Source of the DNA: Papaver somniferum
Taxonomy: Eukaryota > Streptophyta > Magnoliopsida > Ranunculales > Papaveraceae
Assembly: GCF_003573695.1 (NCBI RefSeq)
Contig: NW_020650526.1
Location: 4,183,779-4,247,778, forward strand
Direction of reading: 5' to 3'
Length of the DNA stretch: 64,000 nucleotides
Shown: piece by piece, positions 47,573 to 59,584 of the stretch
How the letters are laid out: each line of letters opens with the position of its first letter
Position numbering within the stretch: position 1 is the stretch's first letter
The notes under the pieces: generated by a model
Databases searched by the model: none
What the model saw: the letters and a program-made list of their open reading frames with translations, nothing else
Told to the model about the DNA's origin: nothing
Translations under genes and position numbers: made by a program

Positions 47573-48688
47573 TTTGTGCTTAGGTAGCATTTTTAGATTT
47601 TTTATTTTTTTTATTATTTTTTGTTCTTCTTTACGTTTTTGGTTTTTGTCTTTTCCTTTCAGATTTTGGAAGTTGGAGCGAAAGAAAATTTTGCCAAAGT
47701 TTATGGTGAATACTTAAAGACTTGGAGTAAAAGGCAAAGCGAAAGGAGCGAAAGAAGAAGATTTTTTTATTATTTTATTTTATAAAAAAAAAAAGATAGA
47801 AAAAAAAAAGAGAGAGACATTTTTATTTATTTTAGTTTTAATTTTTTTTTTAGATTTTCCTTTTCTTTTTGGACTTTAGATTGAATATTGGACATTTTTT
47901 TTAAAACCCTACGGAAGGGTTATAAATTAAAAAAAAAAATTAAATACAAACTGTTTGCAGGGAAGGACGACGATTACTATATCGTCTCGGTCCCTCGGGT
48001 TCGCACACTGACACCGGAGTCAGTGGACCAAGTTGACTACAGCGGTTCTTCGCCCGTCTGGTACGGGAGGTAAAATCTAAACACCAGCGAATCTCCTGCA
48101 AGCGGGTTTTCTGTTTGCCTTAAGGTGAATACATGCTGAGGACTTGAATACGGCTGTTCAAAATTCATAGTAAAGGTCACGGATTGGCCAATATAAGATA
48201 AGGGTTCGGATTTCATCACCGCTTCCTTCTTGCCCTCCTTAGGAAAACGAAACCGAACGCGAACCTAAGCTTTAAAATTTGGAATAGAATGAGACCGATA
48301 GGGTAACGAGCTTAATAGGAAACTCGTTCGAAAAATATTGGTTGCTCTTTAAGCACACTTCAAAGCTCATGATGGTTTCTGTGAGTTGAATGCCTGACTG
48401 CGCCACCTTCTATTGCGGTGAGGCCTTGGGTATCAAAGCTCTACCAAGCTTCCCTCGCATCTATTCAACTTTCTTTGACTCGGATTGATTCCAGAGGGGT
48501 GTGCTCAAATTGCAATGAATTCCCTTTCGAAAGATAGAAGTTGGTCTAGAAACAATCTAAGTGGAGCCATCATGGTTTTTGTTTGCTAGATTTTATAGGT
48601 TTTCTTTTGTCGAGTCAGCCTTGTTTGTGATTGTGTAGAATTCCCTTGCAATTAAGAATGTCGAACTGGTAAAATAGAAGCCAATACA
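47573..48688 (+). other. F4 5' leader
   Basis: T-rich tracts (47600-47660, 47760-47890) followed by a GC-richer segment with cgtctcggtccctcgggttc. No gag capsid domain is visible here. Confidence 0.6.
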
Positions 48689-50308
48689 ATGAGTATCGAC
48701 CTGAATTTGAATATTGACATCATCAGTATTATGACCATAGTGAGAATAGTAGTTGGGAACGCTAACCTTTTCAAGGTTATGGATCATACCATGGTGAGCC
48801 CAATTACTATCCGCACACGCAACGAGAAAGAAGATTATAATACTAGTTCTTCGTCTTTAGAGGATACAATCAAACTTTTGAAAAGTAGTCCTTTTTACGA
48901 TCCTTCAGTTCCTATTCCTCCTCTAGAAGAGTCTCTCAGGAAATTAGAAGAGTCGACACGCAAGTTAGCTGAGATGAATAACTTAGTATATGATGAAAGA
49001 ATACTTTCTCTAGAGGAGTCCTTCAATCTGATAGCTGAGACGAACGAAAGAATTGCTCAAAATAATCTGAATAGTGTTTCCAATTCTACCCTTGATATCA
49101 ATAGTGAATATTTGCTTAATTTAGAGGACGAGGTTAGAATAAAAGACACTAATTATTTAGATAAGGTTCAATCATCTTCGTACTATTATGATGATGAGGA
49201 TAGTAGTAATGAAGAATCTGAAATATGTAGACATAGTGATCAGGAATCTAGTAATCCAATTGAGATTTATAATGATTATATTATCTCTAGTTCAAATCCA
49301 AATAATTTTTATGAGTATTCACCTATTCAAAAGGATGAGGATTTGATTAGGGATACCACCGTTTTAGACGATGTAGTTTTTCCTTTTGATTACGAAGCCG
49401 ATAGCGGTTTAGAGGAACGAGTTTATTCCGAAAATGTTGTTCTAGAGTCTAGCGACTTAGAAATAATCGTCTTATATGAAGAATATAGACCCGTAAAGAT
49501 GAGTAAAGATGCACTACCTGATAATAACTTAGAAGAATCTCTTGAATATTTTAAGGACTCTGAAGATACGGAAATTCAAGAAATAATTAGAGGTCTATCT
49601 AGAGCCACCGAAAACTCTAAGTTTGGGGGTGATTATCACTTCCCTAGTGCCTTACCTTTAACTATCAGAAAGTCCCCTCATATAGGACTTGATATCCATG
49701 CCTCAACCATCTTACAAGATTATCTTCATACTAGGTTTCCCGAACCTAATGATGTCCATGAAGAAGTTCAGTCGTTAGAAACCCATCCTCTGGTTGATGT
49801 GGTTTTCCCAGGCTATGATACCAAGATTAATTTTGTTTTCCCACCAAATATTTTTCTTCCAAATGTGGGAACATATAGATTTGAAATGTGTCGAATATTA
49901 AGTTGTGAGACTAAACCTAAATTCCTTAGGAAATTAGAATTGACATATTTGCCTAAGAATGACCACTAATCTCACTGTGGTCAACTATGTAAGTCATATC
50001 TTATTGACTTAGAGGATCCGAAATTATTTAGGTTATTACTTTGTGATTCCAAGTTCTTATTTGAGTTTTTCCAGACTCCAGGACCTAATAATTTGGATCC
50101 AACCTATGAGGAAATGCATCCGAGGAAAATATTTTATTTAGACCCTTTCATAGAACCTGAACCACAGTTAGCGATAGTTATCAGGAAACTAGGTAAGGGC
50201 ACGCTAGTCTTGTTCATTTTCTTGGTTTACTGCAATTTCCTTTGGTCAGCTCTATTTGGTTTTGAAGACCCACAGTTATTCCGGCTACTGTTGTACGGTT
50301 CGAGTTGA
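48689..50308 (+). pseudogene. F4 gag-derived acidic ORF with DPQLFRLL C-terminus
   Basis: The main open piece is 48689-49969 (426 codons). Its first 45 codons are probably out of frame: the next frame reads YYDHSENSSWER and YGSYHGEPNYYPHTQRERR, which looks more protein-like. From about codon 48 it is an acidic, Ser/Glu-rich coiled-coil region with repeats (LEESLRKLEESTRKLAEMNN, ILSLEESFNLIAETNERIAQ), then IGLDIHASTILQDYLHTRFP, which resembles the F3 gag region LGLELCASQVLLDYFASKY. A separate piece (50093-50308) ends FGFEDPQLFRLLLYGSS. Inferred: the C-terminal half of an F3-type gag whose capsid part was lost. Confidence 0.6.
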
Positions 50309-51495
50309 CTGATCCTTTCCTAAGTCTGGCTGAAGACTATAAACTTAGAACTTCTTGGGAGGTAACCCGTTCCCGCGCAACACGGTAATATCCTTCCTTA
50401 ACTCTTTTTGCTTCAAATGGTAACAGTTTCTCATTGTTCGTGCTTTTAATTTCATCTTTAGAATATTGAGGACAATGTTAGATTTAAGTTTGGGGGTATG
50501 AAAGAAACTTTTTAGCTGCAATTATTAAACTCCAGAGCCTAGAAATTTATGCCTATTAAGGTTTGCACTAACCAATCTAAGTTGATGGGAACATATTGGT
50601 TATAGGAGTTGAGGAACCAATCTGATTAGATGGAAACATCTATAAGAGTCTATTCATACAAGCACATAGCTCAAGTGTTAGAAATAACATGATAGTTTCG
50701 CCATATCTCGTTGAGTCCTTTTCATTTATTTTTTTAATTTTATTTTCTTTTTATAATATGTTTCTCTAAGTGATTAGGTGGGACTCACGATTCAAGTTGT
50801 TACCACTGCTAGGGTGAAGTAGATTGATTGAGAATAAAAAAAAATGTATATATTGAAAAAAAAAGGAAGGAAAGTTATGAAAAGGAAAAACTGAAACCAG
50901 ACCATTAGACCAAAAGGAATAAAATTTAATAAAGTCGACCACTGGTACCCTTGTATATGCCAGCTGTGTTGACCTAGAGTTAGGATTATCGACCACTGGT
51001 TCCCTTGTATATGCTAGTGAGTTGGTATTAGTCAGACTAGTATCTCAGTCATTTAGGATAGGTTCATCTTGGAAGAGGCCTTCAGACAGATATGAGAAAC
51101 ATTGTTCACTTAGTCAACATCAAAACCATCTATGTTTTTCTATATCCATCTATTAATCTTTTCATGTGATTAGTTTGACTCTGAATATGATATCCATAGT
51201 GAAACTATCTTAGTAGAGCTCTGTCACTTATATGAATTTTAGTATACTTGAGTGCAAACTCGTGTACAACAATTGGAATTTCGCATCAGGGTTCTTCCTC
51301 TTATAGTCAATGATTGTATGCCAACCAAGGAGGTTCTTTAGGGCCTTCCAAGGTTCTGTGTAGATAACTAGGGTCTGGAGTATTGGTTTTGTGGGTACAC
51401 CTCTGGTAAACCCTCCCGAGTTTATAACTCGTTTTTTTTTTATTTTCTAGAATAAATTTGCTCGAGGACTAGCAAATAATAAGTTTGGGGGTATT
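50309..51495 (+). other. F4 3' non-coding region with two polypurine-like blocks
   Basis: TTGAGGACAATGTTAGA plus AAGTTTGGGGGTAT lies at 50464-50499, and CTCGAGGACTAGCAAA plus AAGTTTGGGGGTATT at 51461-51495 against the LTR. A conserved 3' UTR element is at 51387-51431. No gene. Confidence 0.65.
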
Positions 51496-53029
51496 TGATA
51501 GACGCATTTATGTGTCTATTTTGTTCTCAATTCTCTGTGTTGTTAGACTCGATTAAGTATTTATTGTGTTGTTTTGTGTTCTTGTAGGAAATTTTAGAGA
51601 AATAAGCCCTTGCGCGAAATGGGCTCAAAAAGCAGTGTCTTACACCCCGAAGAAAACTACTAAAGGTACCACAGAAATGCACCGGAAACACCCCAGAAAT
51701 GTACCAGAGAAACCCAGAAAAATTACCATTTCCACCCCAAAATTACTATTTCCACCCAAATTGATATTCGCACCCCCAACACTTTGGATAAGGGGCGACC
51801 ACTGGATAAGGGGTGACCTTCTTCCAAAATTCAAAATTTGTTTTGACAGGAAAATATGCATGATAACTGGTAGATTTTCCAATCAACATTTGGACGTGAT
51901 TTTGTGCGATTCAATCGCTGAAATTTGGTGGAAAGTTGTGAAATGACATAATTAAGCTATTGTGTGTGTCCGTTTAGCCCAGAATTGGCTAGAATTGGCT
52001 AGTTAACTCACGAATTGAAAACAGGGAAAATATATTTCTCACGGACTGGAGGAATTTATTCACGGGATTGGAGACGTTGTGAACGTGTCTGAGGGCTCTA
52101 GCAACTCTGTGGAACGTGTTTACAGTATCCAAGAAGGAAATATACGCGTGAAGAGCGAAATTTGGAAGAAATATATCCGAGAATATTTTCTTCATCAATG
52201 CCGAGATATTTTGGTGCTGTTAAGGTATAAATAGATGCTGAGATATCCTAGAGAGGGGGTCGAGAGTTTGGTGGCTTGAGGAGAGCGCAGGAAGCAGAAA
52301 TCATGAGTTGAGTTTCTGCTGCTGCTGCCATTGATGAAGGTGAAGAACACGAAGAACATACTGCCAAAGACAGTCGTTTATCAACAGTGATAGTGGCAGT
52401 CGTAGTGTGGGTCTTAAACGCGACAACGACATCTTATCATTTTATCGTTCCTTTTGTAACGGTGAACAACACCTTTGCAATAGTTATTTCTGTTGCAATT
52501 TTTCTGTTCATCTGTTTTACTTCCCTTTAATCAACTTTTGAGCTTTATACATGTATTCTGAAATTATGATTAATATGAGGAGCTAAACCCCAACACTGGG
52601 GTGATGGAGGAAGCCTTATTTCACACTTGGGTAATTATATTTAATTCTTCTCATGACTTTCGCACTAATTTTAATTGAAATTATGATTTAAAAAAATTAG
52701 TTGTCATTTGATTTGATGCGGCATGCTTAGCTTAGATGATTTGATGTCTCATGCATAACATTTACATCTAATATTTGGAGAATTTATCTAGGCAAATATA
52801 AGAGTCAATATATTTATATATTTATTGAGCTATAATTGTTAAAAGAATCATTATTTGAACCTTAAGAAATGAATTCGGTGGAATCCTAAACCCATGTACC
52901 TCTTGCACCATTGTTAATATTTTTGTGTATATTATTTATTTAAATCTAAAAATCTTTTACCTTCACAAGTCTTAGAGTTCGAACCATCCTTAGCACTCAT
53001 TACTACAAACCACAGAAAATCATTAATCA
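51496..53029 (+). repeat. F4 3' LTR
   Basis: 1534 bp with TATA box TATAAATAG at 52226-52234. A frame open across its first 400 bases is also partly open in the 5' LTR, but lacks any domain and begins within the LTR, so it is not annotated as a gene. Confidence 0.92.
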
Positions 53030-53933
53030 TTTGTGCATTCCGATTATATTATTTATGGGTTCTCTTGTCATTAATCTAATTGAGGATTTGTTAGTCTCCA
53101 TAAGTTTACTTATGTTGAGCATTTTTGATTAAGTTAATCATTGGGTTCCTAGTGGTTCATTTAATTGAGTTTCATTGTTTTGATTCAAATTCATACTTGT
53201 ATGTGATTTGTTATGTCCAAAGAAATCTTTTTTTTTTTTTTTGAAATTGAGGTTGCTCTTGTTTTTCTTTCGGGAATGACATATTCTTAATTGAACTTGT
53301 GCTTAATTGCCAAATATTTGTGGGGAGTGCGGATGTGGAATATTTTAGGAGTTATCTTGTATCTTTATAGATTCCTTGATGAATGCATTTAGCTTCGGCT
53401 ATTTGAATGCATCTAAATAAGATGATATATGCTTTCTTTTAGTCATGAAATGTTTCTTTTGGAAATTTCATAAGGATCCCGTTTTCGCACCTTTGCCAAT
53501 TTTATTGACAAAAAGGGGGAGAATTAATATGTAGTTCATACTACAAATACATATGGTTTTCGGATCATTATATAAGGGGGAGTGATTTCCATGTGAGATG
53601 GAGTATTGACTAAGGGGGAGTGATATATATCACCATAGTATTGTTGTCGAAGTTGTGATAAGATTGAACTTTGATACTATATAATGATATTATAACATTG
53701 TATAACAATGATTGAGAACTCTTGTTTTCTCGTTGCTATAGCTACGGATTGTCAACAACGATGATGCTGAAATTAGAACCTTTGGGATCATTGGAGTACT
53801 TGGAAGTGACGAAGATTTCGAGTAATGTTGAAGATTAGGCTTGTTTAATAGGAGCTATAAAAGTTAATTCATTCATTTTTTGTATTCCATATGTATTGAT
53901 AGTTTTGTCAGTAAAATTGACAAAGGGGAAGAT
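53030..53933 (+). other. F2 3' non-coding region, continued after F4
   Basis: Contains a stem-loop unit (53093-53121) and three G-rich polypurine-like runs besides the LTR-proximal one: AAAAAGGGGGAGAA (53511), ATAAGGGGGAGTG (53571) and CTAAGGGGGAGTG (53609). Confidence 0.65.
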
Positions 53934-55080
53934 TTTTAGAGCATTTCTCGGTAAAACTCGCATGCGTTGCTATCTCAAGCATGTTTTTCAATGTTAGTGA
54001 TCAAAACTATAAGTCTTGATTTCTAGTCTAATATAGCTAATTCTTGGACTAGGATAAAAAGTGTAGTTGATCTCAAGAACTCCATGGCAATCATCATACA
54101 AGACGAAGGACTACTCAAGGAACTGGTGGATCTTCGTCGACTAAAAAGTATGTGGAGACTTTAACTTATCTATCACTCAAAAGTCTATCTACTCTATCTC
54201 CGATCTTGAGACAAAAGTCGTTTTGCTATATAGACTTTGATTATAGACATTTGCCATTTCGAGTGTTGTTAAGCTTTTGCTTTGGTCAAGTTCATCTTTA
54301 CCTAGTGACAAAAGTCATGATACGTTTAAATCACTTTGAAAATTGCTTTGACGAAAAATAGTTTGTAAATAACAACTGTATAATAACGTCCTCTAAAAAT
54401 ATTTCAAGATTGAAATGAGAGTTTACATTATATAACAATGGTGGATATAAAGCATTGTGTGGCAACACATATATGTATAATTATTATTTCCTTGAACCAA
54501 AGTTTGCAAACTTGGTTGATCAAGTGAACCGGAATAAAGTGGTGTGATCTAAGTCCGTGAACAGGAGGAAGTTCTCGACCCAAGAAATTCTGCTAGAGTT
54601 TTTGAAATCCTTATACTCAAGTCCGCGAACTAAGTCTGTGAACTTGAGTGGTTATATCTAAAAATGATTGTTTGTGAACTTATTTATACTAACTAAGGAA
54701 TGCTAATTGTAAACCGTGGATATATAGTTCATGAACCGATTCGAGTGAAGCAAATCGTTTTTGCTTCAATTGTGTCTTGTGTAGTACATAAGATTTCCTT
54801 GCAATTGAACTACTCTCTAACTAGTTCATTTGAGTCAGTTGAACTAGTTATAGTGAAGAAGAACATGGTTGATATGAAAGTGCTCATATGGCTAACCATT
54901 AGGTTAACTATTGTTGAACCAACAAATGTTCATGTTTGGGTACGGTTACATAAACTCAAAATAGTACATTTCATTTGTGTGTAACAAGCTAAGATTTTGT
55001 TCCAACAGTTGAAAGATATTGGCTTTAATCTAATCAGGTTTTCATCTGACGGTGAATATTGAATGCTTTGTTACTAAGCT
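53934..55080 (+). repeat. F2 3' LTR, plus copy, truncated
   Basis: Starts TTTTAGAGCATTTCTCGG, with the first TG mutated. It follows the 5' LTR to its position near 41986 and is then cut by the F1 sequence at 55081, so the TATA box and the U5 half are missing. Confidence 0.85.
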
Positions 55081-55641
55081 TGTTAGATAATTGCTCGGTT
55101 GAACCCATCGATCTTTGGTATGTCAAGTTTGGTTGTCATATTTTAGTGAATCAAAACTCATGTTATGAGTTGCTTGATTATGTACTAGAGTCAACTTCGT
55201 ATAGGTTAGCTTGAAAGTATTAGGATATGAGACATTACAAGTATTGCAAAGTCTTGAATATGTGAAGAAGGAAGGAGGTACAACGACAACAATCATCCTT
55301 CCACTTGATGTTAGATATATTTGACTTGAACGGTTTCATTCCCTAACTTATCTTTCAAGTTGAACATATTGAAAACATAACTGCGAAGCATATTTGAACT
55401 CTAGATAGATATAGTATTAAGGAATACAATACGAGGTTTATGTCTTAACCATTAAACTTTGTAGATAAGACATCGTCATAATCATTTGAATGCTATTGTG
55501 ATTATGTATGGGTATGAGGTGAGGATTTCATCATAGGGAACAATGTTTACATGTGTTCTAAGGAAGTAAGTTCATAAACTTGTTTGTGGACCGAAAAGGA
55601 AATTGCGAGGTGTTATTGGTTTTTTTATTCATTGCATATCT
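55081..55641 (+). mobile_element. F1 LTR fragment in plus orientation
   Basis: Begins exactly with the LTR tip TGTTAGATAATTGCTCGG. It matches the complement of the right part of the solo LTR (33074-33450, then 20759 downwards) and stops where F2 internal sequence begins (tattcaccaatagg). No second LTR is present. Confidence 0.8.
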
Positions 55642-55890
55642 TATTCACCAATAGGTTTTGGAAAGTTTACATCTCCAACTACCACAACAAGAGCATCATA
55701 GATATTAACAACATATACCCATGATTGAAAATCACGTGCTTTAAAAAAAGCTCGCATAGCAATTTTCCACCATAAGTAATTGAAGCCATTTGTGGTACGT
55801 TAATAGAGATAGCACCTCTGTTCATAGAGTCAGATCGCTACAAACACAGACTTGTAAGGTCTTGACGTGTTTGCCTGCTCTGATACCAAT

Positions 55891-58220
55891 TGAAAAAGCG
55901 GGGGGTCTAACAACACCACCCAATATTTCGCTTAGCAATCTGTATGGACAAACTACGAAACACTTTTTAGAGAATCAACTAGACAGTCAGACTCAATCTA
56001 GGTAAAAGTATCTCAAGGAGTTAATATCTCAATATCTCGATTTGATCTTTACTCAAGAAAATAGAAATCTGCGAGTATTTATCAAAGAGAGATAAACTTG
56101 GACGGTACCAAAGACCAATGTCCAAGGATCAATCAATATCAACCAACAACCGTTAGGTCAGACTATCCAATTGATTGATCTAACGCACAACCTGTTTTAT
56201 TTCTATTATATAAAAAAATATAATACGGAAAATAAATAACACAGATAAAAGTTTTCTTAACGAGGAAACCGCAAATGCAGAAAACCCCGGGACCTAGTAC
56301 AGATTGAATACACACTGTATTAATCAGCATCAGACACTAGCCTACTCCAAGCTAACTTCGGACTGGACTGTAGTTGAACCCCAATCAGTCTCCCACTGAT
56401 CCAAGGTACAGTTGCACACATACGCCTCTGATCCCAGCAGGATACTACGCACTTGATTCCCTTAGCTGATCTCACTCACAATTAAGAGTTGCTACGACCC
56501 AAATCACAGGATTTAATAATAAACAAATCTGTATCACACAGACAAGTCTATCAAAGGATAAATCTGTCTCCCACAGAAAAACCCTAAAGTTTTTGTTTCG
56601 TCTTTTGATATATAATCAAGGTGAACAGAAACCAATTGATAATCCAATCTGAACGATGACACGAAGATGTTTGTGATACTTTTATATATTTTCTATCGTA
56701 GAACTCTCACGATATCAAGCCAATCAATATGATTGTACTCGTACGATAAAATATGCAAGATCAGATCACACAACTACGATGAAAGTAGTATCGGTCTGGC
56801 TTCACAATCCCAATGAAGTCTTTTAGTCGTTAACCCGGTTTAGAAGAAGAAAACCAAAGGTTAAAGGAGAATCGAATCTAGCTTACAAACTAGTATCACA
56901 CGGACGTGTGGGGATTAGTTTGTATATTTTCTAGATGTCCCCTTATACAGTCTTTCAAATCAGGGTTTTTCCTTGCTTACATAGCAAACACTATCCACTG
57001 TTAGACGAAAACCTTATTTAGATTCAATCTAATATATCTCAAACGTTATATCGAAATATTAGCTTGTCATACACAAATGAACTGCGCGCTTCTAGGTTTG
57101 TTAACCGTACCCAAACGTGTGCGTTGTTGGTTCAACAATAGTCAACCAAAAGGTTATCCATTTGAGCATTTCATACCAACCATTTTCTTCTTCACCATAA
57201 CTAGTTTAATTGACTCAATATGAACTAGTTACAGATTTTTTCAATTGCAAGGAAATCTCATGTATTACACAAGACACAATTGAAGCAAAGATGATTAGAT
57301 TCAAAGAATCGGTTCATGAACTTTTATAGACATGGTTTGCAATTTCAATCCTTAGTCTTTATGAGTTAAGTTCAGAAATCATCTTTAGATATATAACCTA
57401 TACAAGTTCGCAGACTTAAAGTAATGGAAGGAGTTTTCAAACTCCAGCATAAATTCTCGGGTTCGAGAGCTTCACTGGTTCGCGGACTTGGCTCATGCAA
57501 CATAGTTTGAAACTCAGCAGAAATTCTCGGGTTTGAGAACTTTGGCAGTTCGCAGACTGAGTTCGCGGACTTGGCTACTAGCCGATTTCCAGCATGGGAC
57601 TTATGCACATATGTGTTTCCATAACATACTTATGTCCAGCATGGGACTTATGCACATATGTGTTTCCATAACATACTTATGTCCACTATGGTTATGTAAT
57701 CTTATCTCTCATTCCAATCATTGAAACATTCTTAGAGGACGTTATACAGTTGTTACACTATTTCTCTTCAAAGCAATTTTCAAGATGATCGAAACATACA
57801 TGACTTGCGTCACTACTAAAGAAAAACATGGTTGAAACGAAACGCTTACCAACACATATTTCGAGATATATATAGGAGAGGTATATTTGGCTCGAAATAC
57901 CAAATGTGTATAATATAAGTCTATATATATAGTATACGACTTTTGTCTCAAGAAGTAGGAGATAGAATAGATAGACTTTTGAGTGACAGGTAAGTTCAAG
58001 TCTTCATATACCTTTTTATCGAGAAGTTCCACCGGTTCCTTGAGTAGTTCTTCCACTTGTATGATGAATCGCCATGAATTCCTTGAGCTCAACTATACTT
58101 ACTATCCTAATCCGAGACTACCTATAATAGACTAGAAATCAATACTTATAGTTTTGATAACATTGATAAACATGCTTGATATAGAAACGCATGAGTGTTT
58201 GACCGAGTAGTGCTCTAACA
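55891..58220 (-). repeat. F2 LTR, minus copy, inner
   Basis: 2330 bp, from TGAAAAAGCG to TGCTCTAACA on the plus strand. The TATA box (minus) is near 56941-56947. The U3 part has four GTTCGCRGACT motifs (57404-57570) and a perfect 47-bp tandem duplication (57589-57682). Confidence 0.88.
57589..57682. repeat. Perfect 47-bp tandem duplication in an F2 LTR
   Basis: CCAGCATGGGACTTATGCAC begins at 57589 and again at 57636, and the units appear identical. The sister LTR (63837-63890) has one diverged unit. Confidence 0.95.
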
Positions 58221-59584
58221 ATCTCCCCCTTTGTCAATTTTAGTGACAAAACTATCAATATATATGGAATACAAAAAGATAATGAAACTTTAGTAGTCAT
58301 GTTCCATAAGTATAATCTTCAACATTTCTTGAAATCTTCGTTCTTCCAAGTACTCCAATGATCCCAAAGGTTGTAAGTTTAACATCACCGTTGTTGAATA
58401 TCCAAAGCTATAACAATGAGAAAGCATATGTCTCGATCATTGTTATACAATGTCATAGTTTTATTACACAGTGTCAAAGTCCAATTGTATCACAACTTCA
58501 ACTATAATACTATGGTGATATGTATCACTTCCCCTTAGTCAATACTTCATCTCGGTCATGAAAACCACCCCCCCTTACATAATGATCCGAAAACCATATG
58601 TATATGTAGTGTGAACTACATTAATTCTCCCCCTTTTTATCAATAAAATTGGCAAAGGTATAAGAACGGGATCATAATGAAATTTCCACAAGAGACATTT
58701 CATGACTAAAAGAAAAACACGCATCATATTAATTTAGATGCAAAATATATCCGAAGCTAATAGCATTCATCAAGAAGTTTAAATATATAAGATAATCCCT
58801 CTAAAATTCCATAGCCGCACACCCCTCAAGATATGACCATTAAGCACAAGTTCAAAAGAACTCTCCCCCATTATGTGTCATTCCCAAGGGAACAACAAGA
58901 GCGACCTTAATTTCGAGAAAAAAAAGGATTTTAATGGACACCAAAAACCATGATAAATGATTATATATATCCAAAAAACTCAATCACATTAATCACAAGT
59001 AAAACCATGATTAATTTAATCGAAATACACAATCAAATTAAACAAGAAAAGTGCTCAACTTAATTGATTATGCTCAACATAAGTAAACTTACGGAACATA
59101 TGACTATCAAAACCATTAGAAAATGATTAGGATAGCCGTTCATATACTCAACACAAGAAAAATATTATGGAATATATAAATATTCAACTAGACTAATTAC
59201 AAGAGAACCCATAATTAATCTAATTGGAATACAAACAACCAAATTAATCACGAAAGTAATCAATTTTAATTGTCATTTATTTTGCTCGACATAAGAGAAC
59301 TTACGGAGAAAATAACTAAATAACCAAACGAGAAGATTAATTTAGTTCACAAATGCTCAACATAACATACCTTACAGAACAACCAACCAAGTTAATAATA
59401 ATCAACTTAGTCGTATCGTGCTCAACATAAAACATATTACGGAGCCTCACAGTATTTCATAGGATATGAATTAATGAAGATCAATATTGTGGAAGACACA
59501 AGGATCTATTCTATTTTCAATCATTATTTGCATAATAATAATAGACTTTATCCTTGTTCACAAAAGATTTTAACCCATCTTCCA
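58221..59584 (-). other. F2 minus copy 3' non-coding region
   Basis: Polypurine tract (complement of atctccccctttgtc) at the LTR edge, further C-rich runs on the plus strand at 58531, 58567 and 58628 (complement of the G-rich runs in the plus copy), and at least five stem-loop units from 59070 to 59460 (TGCTCAACATAAG / CTTACGGA pattern). Confidence 0.7.

Larger units (their letters stand above)
45999..53029 (+). mobile_element. F4 Gypsy-type LTR retrotransposon, pol-less
   Basis: 5' LTR 45999-47551 and 3' LTR 51496-53029, both TGATAGACGC...CATTAATCA. tRNA-Asp-type primer site at 47555-47572; polypurine tract TAAGTTTGGGGGTATT just before 51496. Flanks GTTGT and TTTGT form an imperfect 5-bp duplication. 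The related empty site is visible on the minus strand near 59235. It carries one broken gag-like ORF and no pol. It is inserted in the F2 stem-loop repeat region. Confidence 0.88.
40861..55080 (+). mobile_element. F2 Copia-type gag-only LTR retrotransposon (plus copy)
   Basis: 5' LTR 40861-43130 (TGTTAGAGCACTGCTCGG...TTTTTCA), primer site 43133-43144, gag remnants 43197-44196, extra coiled-coil/membrane ORF remnant 45150-45663, stem-loop repeats, polypurine tract at 53921-53933, 3' LTR 53934-55080. The 3' LTR is cut short by an F1 sequence at 55081. F4 is inserted at 45999-53029. No pol motifs. It lies within the F1 5' LTR. Confidence 0.82.

Noticed and set aside
51566..51946. 126-codon frame at the start of the F4 3' LTR
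   Set aside because: Within the LTR, upstream of its TATA box; the matching frame in the 5' LTR is broken earlier; no domain.
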